Assembly (NCBI GenBank): GCA_041392625.1
Contig: JAWKLR010000004.1
Span: forward strand, 62,001-126,000
Direction: 5' to 3'
Source of the DNA: M3007 sp041392625
GTDB taxonomy: Bacteria > Bacteroidota > Bacteroidia > Chitinophagales > Saprospiraceae
Length of the DNA stretch: 64,000 nucleotides
Within the stretch, counting starts at the first letter, position 1; every line of letters starts with the position of its first letter. Made by a program: the position numbers and the translations under genes. A model generated the notes under the pieces. That model did no database searches and was not told the DNA's origin. It saw nothing but the letters and a program-made list of their open reading frames with translations. Shown here one piece after another: positions 34,989-43,599 of the stretch.

Positions 34989-35387
34989 TTAGCTTTGTTT
35001 TTCCGAACGGATGTAAACCTCCTGATCTTTGTATTTGGATGGGCACTTGAGCAGCATTTCACTTGCAGCAAACGTCTCACCACTCATCTGGCCGGTCAGT
35101 ACAATCTGCTCCGAGCGCTCAAAGTCCTGTGGTTTCCCAGAGTTCAGGGTTACCCGACGAACCTCTCCCTTTTCATCTTCCAGATAAAATGAAAAATAAT
35201 CCGGATTTTTCTCCGGGTTGTACTCAATCGGACGATCCTTTACGAGCTGACCTACCAGTTTCACTTTTTCGCCACTCTGACTGGCTGTTTTAAAATCCGC
35301 ATAGGTGGTTACATCCCGGCTTGCAGAAATCAACACACCAATGGCTACAGCCAATACGATTACGGCAATAAAATGTGATTTTTTCAT
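34989..35387 (-). CDS. ccmE: Cytochrome c maturation protein CcmE, CxxxY variant
   Basis: Periplasmic heme chaperone that carries heme from CcmC to apocytochrome c. 132 residues. An N-terminal membrane anchor (about residues 6-22) is followed by an OB-fold domain (VKLVGQLV, DYFSFYLED, QIVLTGQMSG). The heme-attachment site, normally HxxxY, is here C115-P-S-K-Y119, the CxxxY form known from some archaea and Desulfovibrio-type Ccm systems. It is separated by 12 kb from ccmBCD and is coupled to a YcxB-like gene. Confidence 0.92.
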   Translation of the reverse strand: MKKSHFIAVIVLAVAIGVLISASRDVTTYADFKTASQSGEKVKLVGQLVKDRPIEYNPEKNPDYFSFYLEDEKGEVRRVTLNSGKPQDFERSEQIVLTGQMSGETFAASEMLLKCPSKYKDQEVYIRSEKQS

Positions 35388-35756
35388 ATAGCTTGTTTTC
35401 GCTTAATTGCTTTTAAAAATGTGGGACATGCCGTCCTCCGCAAAAATACACCAATTTACGTATAGACGCATGATCATGTTTCTCAAACAACATGTGGTGC
35501 ACAAATTGGTTGCCTGATACCGGGCATTGGCTTTTGGTACTGTTTATACCATGAGACGCATGATCATGCGTCTCTACACGGTTATGGTTTTAAACCCACA
35601 AACTGTATTCTTGTTCTGCAAACATACAAGTGTTTTAAGCATCATAGATCAAAATACCCTTTTATTGCATTACATTTGCATAAAAGCGCAGCTCTTACCG
35701 AGGATGCTAATCCGCCCGCCATTCGATCAAGCGAAAACGAACGTTTAATACTTTAT

Positions 35757-37271
35757 ATGAAGTTTAGCCGAATCATTCTTTATTCTGCCTTGTTGTGGAC
35801 ACTCAATGTGGTTGCCGCGCATGCTCAGTCGCCTGATTCAAGCGCTTACTACATGGATTTGCTCAAAGAACTCGCCCGAAATGGCAACTTTGAGAACGCA
35901 CAAATCGAAGCACTCAACTTTCGGTTTTACCTCCACCGCAACCAGGCTCCTACCCCACCGGAATCCATTCCCTTGCTAACCGGGATTTATCGGGTAAATA
36001 AAGATACGCGCAGCGCCTACCAGTTCCTGGCACAGGCTGAAAAAGATGCGCTCCACACCACCGACCTGGAACTGAAATCGGCACTGCTCGGACACCTGGT
36101 CCGGGCTTTTGAAGAACTCAAAGACCAGGATCGCGCACTTTCAAATCAAAAAGCCTGGACCGCCGCCAAGGAAAAAATGGCGACCCTGCAACTCCAAGAG
36201 GAAACCGAACGCCTCCAATCGCAGGTAGACTCCCTCAGCGATCACAGTCAACGCACCCTGGAAGCTCAGGACCAAAGTTTCTCCATCAGCCGTGACAAGG
36301 CCATTGCATTGGGCATTGCCCTGATTGTTCTGCTTGCTTTTTTGTTTGCATCCAATTACCGTGCTGCTGCCCGGTGGAAAAAACGACTGCTTCATAAGGA
36401 CATTGAAATGGATATCCTGCGGGCCAACCTCCAGGCAAACAACCACCCCGCTCCTTTCATTCAGGAAGCCATGGATGCTGAAGAACTGGAAACCACCGGG
36501 TACATACCGCGATATGGCAACCTGGAGCAACAAGCCCTGCTCATTGAGCCCAATCGACAAATTGTGTTGTACCTGAAATCACTTTTGTCTGACCGCTACC
36601 AGGTAGAAACCGCATCCAGTGCCAACGAAGGCTTGCAAATAGCAAACAACCTGCTTCCCGACCTGATTGTCTGCGATTCCGTGCTCGACAACCAAACCGG
36701 GATTGATGTGGTTCGAAAAATTAAACTCAATGAAAAAACCAGCCACATCCCGGTAATTCTCCTGAGCGAACGCTTTGGAAAGGACGGCCAGCTGGACGCA
36801 CTGCGGGCAGGCGCTGAAGACTGGTTCCCAAGACCGGTAGTAGATACCGAGGTAAATAATGCCCTTGGCAAACTCCTTGATGCCCAACAAAAAGAGCATG
36901 AGGACTTTCAGCGTTTTCTCAATTTGTATTACAGCAAATCGAGAACAGATTGTACCAATTCATTTGTGCGGGAAAGCGTTCAACACATTGAATCCAATCT
37001 CAGTGATCCGGACTTTACCCCCGATGAACTAGCCCGAAAAATGCGGTTAAACAACCAGGTGTATGCCAAAAAACTGATCGCGCTGACCGGAAAATCGCCT
37101 GCACGGCTTCTCAAAGAAATGCGGCTTGAAAAGGCAAAAGTACTTTTGGAAAATAAAGCCGCTCAGCCCCAAACCATTGCCGAGCTGGTAGGTTTTAGTA
37201 ATACCGGCTCATTTGCAATGGCCTTCAAAGAATACTTTGGAGAAAACACCCTGTTGATGAAGGGCGATTAA
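35757..37271 (+). CDS. Membrane-bound regulator: TPR-like sensor, degenerate receiver and AraC HTH
   Basis: 504 residues from ATG 35757. Signal peptide (about 1-24), helical TPR-like periplasmic part (about 30-175) with a terminal coiled segment, one membrane helix (about 181-203), a receiver-like domain (about 258-370) and an AraC-type DNA-binding domain (about 410-500). No histidine kinase (HisKA/HATPase) lies between membrane helix and receiver. The receiver keeps the phosphoacceptor Asp (D307 in VCDSVLD), but its acidic pair is LLIEPN and the conserved Lys is Arg (FPRPV), so phosphorylation is doubtful. It lies 150 nt upstream of the alpha-2-macroglobulin gene and could regulate it. Confidence 0.85.
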   Translation: MKFSRIILYSALLWTLNVVAAHAQSPDSSAYYMDLLKELARNGNFENAQIEALNFRFYLHRNQAPTPPESIPLLTGIYRVNKDTRSAYQFLAQAEKDALHTTDLELKSALLGHLVRAFEELKDQDRALSNQKAWTAAKEKMATLQLQEETERLQSQVDSLSDHSQRTLEAQDQSFSISRDKAIALGIALIVLLAFLFASNYRAAARWKKRLLHKDIEMDILRANLQANNHPAPFIQEAMDAEELETTGYIPRYGNLEQQALLIEPNRQIVLYLKSLLSDRYQVETASSANEGLQIANNLLPDLIVCDSVLDNQTGIDVVRKIKLNEKTSHIPVILLSERFGKDGQLDALRAGAEDWFPRPVVDTEVNNALGKLLDAQQKEHEDFQRFLNLYYSKSRTDCTNSFVRESVQHIESNLSDPDFTPDELARKMRLNNQVYAKKLIALTGKSPARLLKEMRLEKAKVLLENKAAQPQTIAELVGFSNTGSFAMAFKEYFGENTLLMKGD

Positions 37272-37420
37272 ACACTCGCCCCTGTTGCATTGAATAAAGA
37301 GCCTGTTTGAGGTTTGTGTAAAAACAGTGCCTTGAGCATCCTCTTTCTGAACGCTGTTCCGGCAGGCACACGCTGCGTATACCTCTTTTCGAAGAAGTTC
37401 TAAACATAAAACCCATTCCG

Positions 37421-40400
37421 ATGCTCTCCAAATTCAAATCACTCAGCATGTTACGACACGCATTTTTTTTCCTCTCAGGAATTCTTATTTTTAGTTTCAC
37501 CTTTTGTCACCCAAAACCAAGCCCCCCAAGTAATTTATCCGATATGCCCCACTCCGATTTTATCTTTGGTGATTACAGCGATGCCTGGAAAAAGGTAGAC
37601 AGCCTTGAACAAAAAGGACTGTATAAAAGCGCACTCGCAGAAGTTGAGTCAATTTACCAATTGGCGAAAAAAGAAAAAAACGGCCCGCAAAGCATTAAAG
37701 CCATCATCTTCAAAGGCAAATACACCACCATGCTTGAAGAAGACGGCTTCCCGTTGGCCATTCAACAGTTTGAAGAAAACCTAAAGCAGGCAGAGCAGCC
37801 TGAAAAAGCAGTGCTTCACAGCATGCTTGGAGAGTTGTATAGCACCTACCTCGACAACCGCTACTACCAAATTCAAGACCGAACCGCCCTCGAAAACCCG
37901 GAAGATGGAGACATCCTAACCTGGACTGTAGACCAGATCAGCCGGGTTGCACGCGATCATTTCATGGCGTCCGTCCAAAATCCGGATCAACTCAAAAGCT
38001 ACCGCTCTGAATATTTAAAGGACATATGCTACCCTGGACAAAACGACTCCATCGTTGGGCCACTCCGCCCAAGTTTGCTGGACTTCCTCTCCCAACGAGC
38101 AATCCTGAATCTGAGCAACGAACGCAACTACCTGACCGAACCAGCCTACAAGTTTTACCTCGACGCGCAGGAAGCATTTGCTGATGCTGAAACTTTTAGC
38201 AAATACAACTTTGAAACACGCGACTCCTCTTCGGGTAAATGGCTCAGCACCCGTTTGTTTCAGCAACTCACCACAGCACACCTATCTGAAACAGAACCGA
38301 CACCACTGATCGGTATAGAAATGGGCCGACTGTTATTTGCCTGGAACAATTCCGTCCACCCGGAAAGCAATAAGTTGTATGTTGAGGCACTCCGGAAATT
38401 GGCAAATCGAGCGCCCAAACATCCCGCAACCGCGGAAGTAAATTATCAACTGGCACAGGCTTACCTTCAAAATGCCAGTCTGGAAGATGCAAACAAGGCT
38501 GAGGCCGCTATTGAAGCCGCAAAATTGTGCAAAAAAACGATCGAACAATTTCCAGATTCCTACGGTACCAAACAATGTGCCTCACTCCTTCAAAGCCTTG
38601 AAACCCCGGACCTCAACCTAATACCTGAGCAAACCTATTTGCCTCAGAAATCTATCCTGTTTAAAGTTCGGTATAAAAACCTATCCAAGGTGTTTGTCCG
38701 TGTTTACAAGGGAAGTCATGAAGTGGACCGCTGGGACCGCATGGGGTATGATGATAAATTAAAGGCTGTATTAAAACAACCTATGGTTCAATCCAAACAG
38801 TTTGAACTTCCTCAGGTGCCTGATTACCAGAACCATGAAATCGAATTGGGACTCGATGGCCTCCCGCCTGGCAATTATTTTATAACGTACGCTTCAGATG
38901 AATCCTTTGAATATGGAACCTGTTTTGTTGGATTTGCCTCCGTGGATGTTTCCGGTTTGACAGGTGTACAGTATCAGGAAGATGGACAATTCAGCATGTA
39001 CACCCTCGACCGGGACACCGGAACGCCACGTGCTGGAGTAAAAGTTGATTACTACTCCAGCAAATGGACCCGAGCCCAGCGCAAACAGGTGTATAAACTG
39101 GAAGCAAGCGGACTCAGCAATGTCAACGGACTCGTAACCAATGACTTGCCCAAAAACGAAGGGTATGCCATCCGCTTGAGCCAGGGCTCAGACACCCTTT
39201 GGCTTAACGGCCGGTACAGCAACTATCGGACAACCCCGGGAAGGGAAAGTCACCGGATGCAGTTTTTTACCGACCGCAGCATTTACCGGCCCGGGCAAAC
39301 CGTTTATTTCAAAGGCCTGATGCTTGGTTTTGATAAAGACCGGATTCCTGAAATAATAAAAAATGAATTGGTTCGAGTTGTCTTTTACGATGCGAATGGA
39401 CAAAAAGTGGAGAGCCTTGATTTACGCACCAATGACTACGGTACCATTAATGGAGCCTTTACTGCGCCAAGCAACGGGCTCACAGGTGGTATGTGGATTC
39501 AGGTAGAAGGCATTTCCGGTCGGGCAAACTTCAATGTAGAAGAGTACAAACGACCCAAATTTGAAGTCAGCTTTAATCCGGTTGAGGGAGCCTACCGGGT
39601 TAATGACAAAGTAAAACTCAGCGGCACGGCTAAAAATTACGCCGGGAATGCAGTCGATGGTGCAACTGTACGCTATCGAGTAGTACGAAATGCTCGATTC
39701 CCATTCTGGTACGGCTGGTATATGCGCCGTCCGAACTCGCCTACTACAGAGATTCTCAATGGAGAGGGACAGACCAATGCCGAAGGTGTGTTTGAAATTG
39801 AATTTGAAGCGCTTCCAGACCGCAGTGTTGCAGAGAAAGATCTTCCGGTATTCGACTACACAGTTTACGTCGACGTAACCGATGTAACCGGAGAAACGCG
39901 AAGTGGAGAAACAGGCGTGAGCGCTGGCTACATTGCACTCCAGTTGAGTCTAAACCTGGAACAGGCTATGCACAAAGACAGCCTGTCAAAAACAGCGATC
40001 AATGCCACCAACCTTTCAGGCCAGGCTATTTCGGCCCAGGGAAGCATTACACTTACCCAACTTGTTGCACCTAAAAACAGGTTTGTCAAGCGGTACTGGG
40101 ATCCTGGTGACCAGGATTATTACAGCGAAGCAGAATTCAAAAAATTGTTTCCGGATTATGCATGGAAAGGAGAAGATCAGCCAATGAATTGGGATCGAAC
40201 CGATTTTTCAATTACACAAACATTCAATACTGCCGAATCGAAAACCATAAACCTGGGGAACAAGCGTTTGACTCCCGGATATTACCTCCTGCATCTTGAG
40301 AGCAAAGATGCCTTTGGTAAAACTGTGCAGTCGGATCAAATTCTGCAAGTTTGGGATGAGGCCCACCGGGCACTTGCAATGAGTGGCGTAGAAGTATTTA

Positions 40401-43036
40401 GCGAAAAAATGCAGTACGAACCCGGAGAAACAGCCCGTGTGTTTCTGGGAACCAGTCTTGGTAATGTGCAATTTTTTGTCGCTGTTGAAAAGGATAAAAA
40501 GTTACAAACTAATCAATGGATAAAAGCCAATCCTGTTGGCCAGATTGAGATTCCAGTCGAAGAAAATGACCGGGGTGGAATCATCGTACACGCATTTGCT
40601 TTTGCAAAAAACAGAGAACTTTTCCTTGAAAGTGTGCGTATAAATGTACCCTGGAGCAACAAAGACCTTCAAGTTGAAATGGAGTCTTTCCGCGATAAAC
40701 TGGCTCCCGGGCAACAGGAAGAATGGCGCATTAAAATCAAAGGGCCCAAAAAAGAACTGGTTGCAGCAGAAATGCTCGCCGGCATGTACGATGCTTCTCT
40801 CGATCAGTTTTTACCACACTCCTGGTCTAAAGTGAGTTTCCCACCCTATTATGCACAAGTCACCTGGCGTCCGGATGGAACTTACCGTCAAGGATATACT
40901 CAATCCTACCAGCCAACCAATAAAGACTATATTTCTGTGCCAGGGCGCGTTTTCCAGCGCCTGAATTGGTTTGGATTTCCTATGTATGGCATGCGTGCCT
41001 ATGCTGCTGGTATGGCTAAATCCAGAAGAGCCAAGGCAGAGAATGAACCAATGATTGAACAGGATGCAGTTATGATGGGTGCTCCGCCAATGGAAGCAGA
41101 TGAGGTACTGAATGAAGTCGTATTGACAAGCAGCCCCGCCAACAAAACGACTATTCTTTTTGATACGGCAGACGCCGTGAATAACCAAAAAGAGCCGGGG
41201 GCACAAAATGCCCCGCCCTCACCAATTCGCACCAACCTGAAAGAAACTGTTTTCTTTTTTCCCGACTTGAAAACAGACGCAGATGGAAATGTCATTGTAA
41301 AATTTACCATGAACGAAGCCCTTACCCGGTGGAAATTTATGGCATTTGCACATACCCAATCGCTGCAAAACAACTTGATTACCAAGGAAGTCGTTACCCA
41401 GAAAGACCTGATGATTTTGGCCAACCCGCCTCGTTTCCTGCGTGCAGGCGACCGGATTCTATTCCCGGCTAAAATCAGCAACCTGACTGAAGAAAAAATT
41501 GCTGGCACAGCAAGCCTCTCACTCCTGGATGCAGCAACCCGCAAACCGGTTGAAGCGGAGTTTGGAATGAACACAGCATCCCGGCAAAAAACATTTGAAG
41601 TGGAAGCCGGTCGGTCAAGCGCTGTTTTATGGGAAATCATCATTCCGGAGGATTACAGCGGAGCCATTACCTGGCAAGTATTTGCTGATTCCAAAACTGC
41701 ACGCGATGGAGAAGAAAGCACCCTGCCTGTGGTAACCAACCGAATGCTGGTGACTGAATCAACAGCCATCTCGGTTCGAGGCAACCAAACAAAAGAGATC
41801 GACTTTGCCATTCCACAGTCGAGTACCTCCACGCCGTACAAGTATACCCTGGAATTTAGTAGCAACCCGGCCTGGTATGCGGTGCAGGCACTCCCCTATC
41901 TTATGGAGTTCCCGCACGAGTGTTCAGAGCAGATCTTTTCACGTTTGTATGCCAATACACTGGCCAGCAGTGTTACACGAAAAATGCCTGCCATTAAGAA
42001 TGTGTACGATCGCTGGAAAGGCACCGATGCACTTGAGAGTAACCTGAGCAAGAATCAGGAATTGAAGTATGCACTCCTGGAAGAAACGCCGTGGGTTTTT
42101 GAGGCCCAGGAAGAAGCGCAGCAAAAACGGCAAATTGCCCTCTTATTCGATCTGAACCGAATGGCTCAGGAACGGGATAAAGCCATCCATGAACTTCAGC
42201 AGCGCCAATCAAGCAGTGGCGGCTGGCCCTGGTTCCCGGGAGGTCGCGACAGTTGGACCATCACACAGCATATTCTGAGCGGCTTCGGACATTTGGAAAA
42301 ACTCGGAGCACTCACCCAACAGGATGCACCACAAACGGAAGACATGCTGCGACGCGCACTTCAATTCTGTGAAGAAGAAGCAGAACAGCAATATGAAGAC
42401 CTGAAGAAAGAGGCAAAAAAAGGAAGAATCAAATTGGAGGATGATCACCTGAATGCCACCACCATCCAGTTTTTGTATGCCCGTTCTTTTTACAAAACAG
42501 ATAAGTCGGACGAGTTTGTTACTTACTATCTGGGACAAGCAGAAAAATACTGGCTCGGCAAAGGCCTCTACCAGGAAGGGATGCTTGCTCTGATCCTTCA
42601 CCGCTATGGAAATACTTCTGCTGCACAGGACATCGTAAACAGCCTCCGTGAACGCGCGCAAGACAAAGAAGAGTTGGGCATGTACTGGAGTTTCAATTGG
42701 GGATTCTACTGGTACCAACTTCCTATTGAAACCCAGGCTCTGATGGTAGAAGTTTTTGATGAGGTGGCCAATGACAAAGAAGCCGTTGACAAACTCAGAA
42801 TTTGGCTTTTGAAAAATAAACAGACCAACCGCTGGGAAAGCACCAAAGCCACCGCAGAAGCCGTTTATGCGCTTCTGTTACATGGCGATAACTGGCTCAA
42901 CAACACCAAGCCCGTGCAGGTAAGCCTGGGCAACAAAGTGGTAAAAAGCCAGCCGAAATTGAACCCGGCACCGGTTATTTTAAACAAAGTTGGCAACAGG
43001 ATAAAATTTCAAAATCCTGGACCAAAATCAAGGTAG
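37421..43036 (+). CDS. Bacterial alpha-2-macroglobulin, thioester type (main reading frame)
   Basis: 1871 residues in this frame. An N-terminal hydrophobic segment (about 10-30) ends near FTFC, probably a signal or lipoprotein anchor. A helical/TPR-like region (about 50-400) follows. Then come macroglobulin-type beta domains (about 410-1250) with the RSIYRPGQTVYFKG phrase near 625, a flexible Pro/Glu/Met-rich bait-like segment (about 1200-1270), and the A2M domain. The thioester motif C1501-S-E-Q is in FPHECSEQIFSRL, followed by an alpha-toroid region with repeated helices. The protein traps attacking proteases by covalent thioester coupling. The frame is lost near 43015, and the C-terminal receptor-type domain continues out of frame to 43549. 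No PBP1c gene is adjacent. Confidence 0.9.
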   Translation: MLSKFKSLSMLRHAFFFLSGILIFSFTFCHPKPSPPSNLSDMPHSDFIFGDYSDAWKKVDSLEQKGLYKSALAEVESIYQLAKKEKNGPQSIKAIIFKGKYTTMLEEDGFPLAIQQFEENLKQAEQPEKAVLHSMLGELYSTYLDNRYYQIQDRTALENPEDGDILTWTVDQISRVARDHFMASVQNPDQLKSYRSEYLKDICYPGQNDSIVGPLRPSLLDFLSQRAILNLSNERNYLTEPAYKFYLDAQEAFADAETFSKYNFETRDSSSGKWLSTRLFQQLTTAHLSETEPTPLIGIEMGRLLFAWNNSVHPESNKLYVEALRKLANRAPKHPATAEVNYQLAQAYLQNASLEDANKAEAAIEAAKLCKKTIEQFPDSYGTKQCASLLQSLETPDLNLIPEQTYLPQKSILFKVRYKNLSKVFVRVYKGSHEVDRWDRMGYDDKLKAVLKQPMVQSKQFELPQVPDYQNHEIELGLDGLPPGNYFITYASDESFEYGTCFVGFASVDVSGLTGVQYQEDGQFSMYTLDRDTGTPRAGVKVDYYSSKWTRAQRKQVYKLEASGLSNVNGLVTNDLPKNEGYAIRLSQGSDTLWLNGRYSNYRTTPGRESHRMQFFTDRSIYRPGQTVYFKGLMLGFDKDRIPEIIKNELVRVVFYDANGQKVESLDLRTNDYGTINGAFTAPSNGLTGGMWIQVEGISGRANFNVEEYKRPKFEVSFNPVEGAYRVNDKVKLSGTAKNYAGNAVDGATVRYRVVRNARFPFWYGWYMRRPNSPTTEILNGEGQTNAEGVFEIEFEALPDRSVAEKDLPVFDYTVYVDVTDVTGETRSGETGVSAGYIALQLSLNLEQAMHKDSLSKTAINATNLSGQAISAQGSITLTQLVAPKNRFVKRYWDPGDQDYYSEAEFKKLFPDYAWKGEDQPMNWDRTDFSITQTFNTAESKTINLGNKRLTPGYYLLHLESKDAFGKTVQSDQILQVWDEAHRALAMSGVEVFSEKMQYEPGETARVFLGTSLGNVQFFVAVEKDKKLQTNQWIKANPVGQIEIPVEENDRGGIIVHAFAFAKNRELFLESVRINVPWSNKDLQVEMESFRDKLAPGQQEEWRIKIKGPKKELVAAEMLAGMYDASLDQFLPHSWSKVSFPPYYAQVTWRPDGTYRQGYTQSYQPTNKDYISVPGRVFQRLNWFGFPMYGMRAYAAGMAKSRRAKAENEPMIEQDAVMMGAPPMEADEVLNEVVLTSSPANKTTILFDTADAVNNQKEPGAQNAPPSPIRTNLKETVFFFPDLKTDADGNVIVKFTMNEALTRWKFMAFAHTQSLQNNLITKEVVTQKDLMILANPPRFLRAGDRILFPAKISNLTEEKIAGTASLSLLDAATRKPVEAEFGMNTASRQKTFEVEAGRSSAVLWEIIIPEDYSGAITWQVFADSKTARDGEESTLPVVTNRMLVTESTAISVRGNQTKEIDFAIPQSSTSTPYKYTLEFSSNPAWYAVQALPYLMEFPHECSEQIFSRLYANTLASSVTRKMPAIKNVYDRWKGTDALESNLSKNQELKYALLEETPWVFEAQEEAQQKRQIALLFDLNRMAQERDKAIHELQQRQSSSGGWPWFPGGRDSWTITQHILSGFGHLEKLGALTQQDAPQTEDMLRRALQFCEEEAEQQYEDLKKEAKKGRIKLEDDHLNATTIQFLYARSFYKTDKSDEFVTYYLGQAEKYWLGKGLYQEGMLALILHRYGNTSAAQDIVNSLRERAQDKEELGMYWSFNWGFYWYQLPIETQALMVEVFDEVANDKEAVDKLRIWLLKNKQTNRWESTKATAEAVYALLLHGDNWLNNTKPVQVSLGNKVVKSQPKLNPAPVILNKVGNRIKFQNPGPKSR

Positions 43037-43549
43037 ACAACCCGAACAGCAATATCGTTTGGGGAGCAGCATATTACCAGTATTTTGAAGATTTGGATCA
43101 AATAAAATCCTTCAAGGATACACCGCTGAAAGTCCTTAAATCACTGTACAAAGTAACGAAAATCAGACACCGGACCTAAACTGACTGCCATCACAGACCA
43201 ATCCGGAATTCAGGTGGGAGATAAAATCCGGGTTCGGATAGAACTGCGTGTCGACCGGCCGATGGAGTTTGTTCATCTAAAAGACATGCGCGCCTCCGGC
43301 TTCGAACCCGTCAATGTACTCAGCCAGTACAAATGGCAGGACGGCCTGGGTTACTATGAAAGTACCCGCGACCTGGCTACCCACTTTTTCATAGACTACC
43401 TCCCTCGCGGCACCTATGTGTTTGAATACGACCTGTTTGCCGCCCACCAGGGCAATATGTCAAACGGAATCACCAGTCTGCAGTGCATGTACGCGCCGGA
43501 GTTCAGCAGCCACTCTGAAGGAATTAGGGTAAAAATCAGTGAAAAATAA
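43037..43549 (+). pseudogene. C-terminal part of the alpha-2-macroglobulin, out of frame
   Basis: Two further frames carry the rest of the protein. First comes GTGYFKQSWQQDKISKSWTK (described from about 42970), with NIVWGAAYYQYFEDLDQIKS (about 43050-43110). After a second shift near 43165 comes GPKLTAITDQSG with VGDKIRVRIELRVDRPMEF and YKWQDGLGYYESTRDLATHF, ending VKISEK at 43549. These are the expected final beta domain of bacterial A2M. Two one-base losses restore a single chain of about 2040 residues. Confidence 0.8.
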
Positions 43550-43599
43550 TGCCCTGATTTTCTACTGAATTCCCTGCCAGGCATGGCAGGGCTACACCA

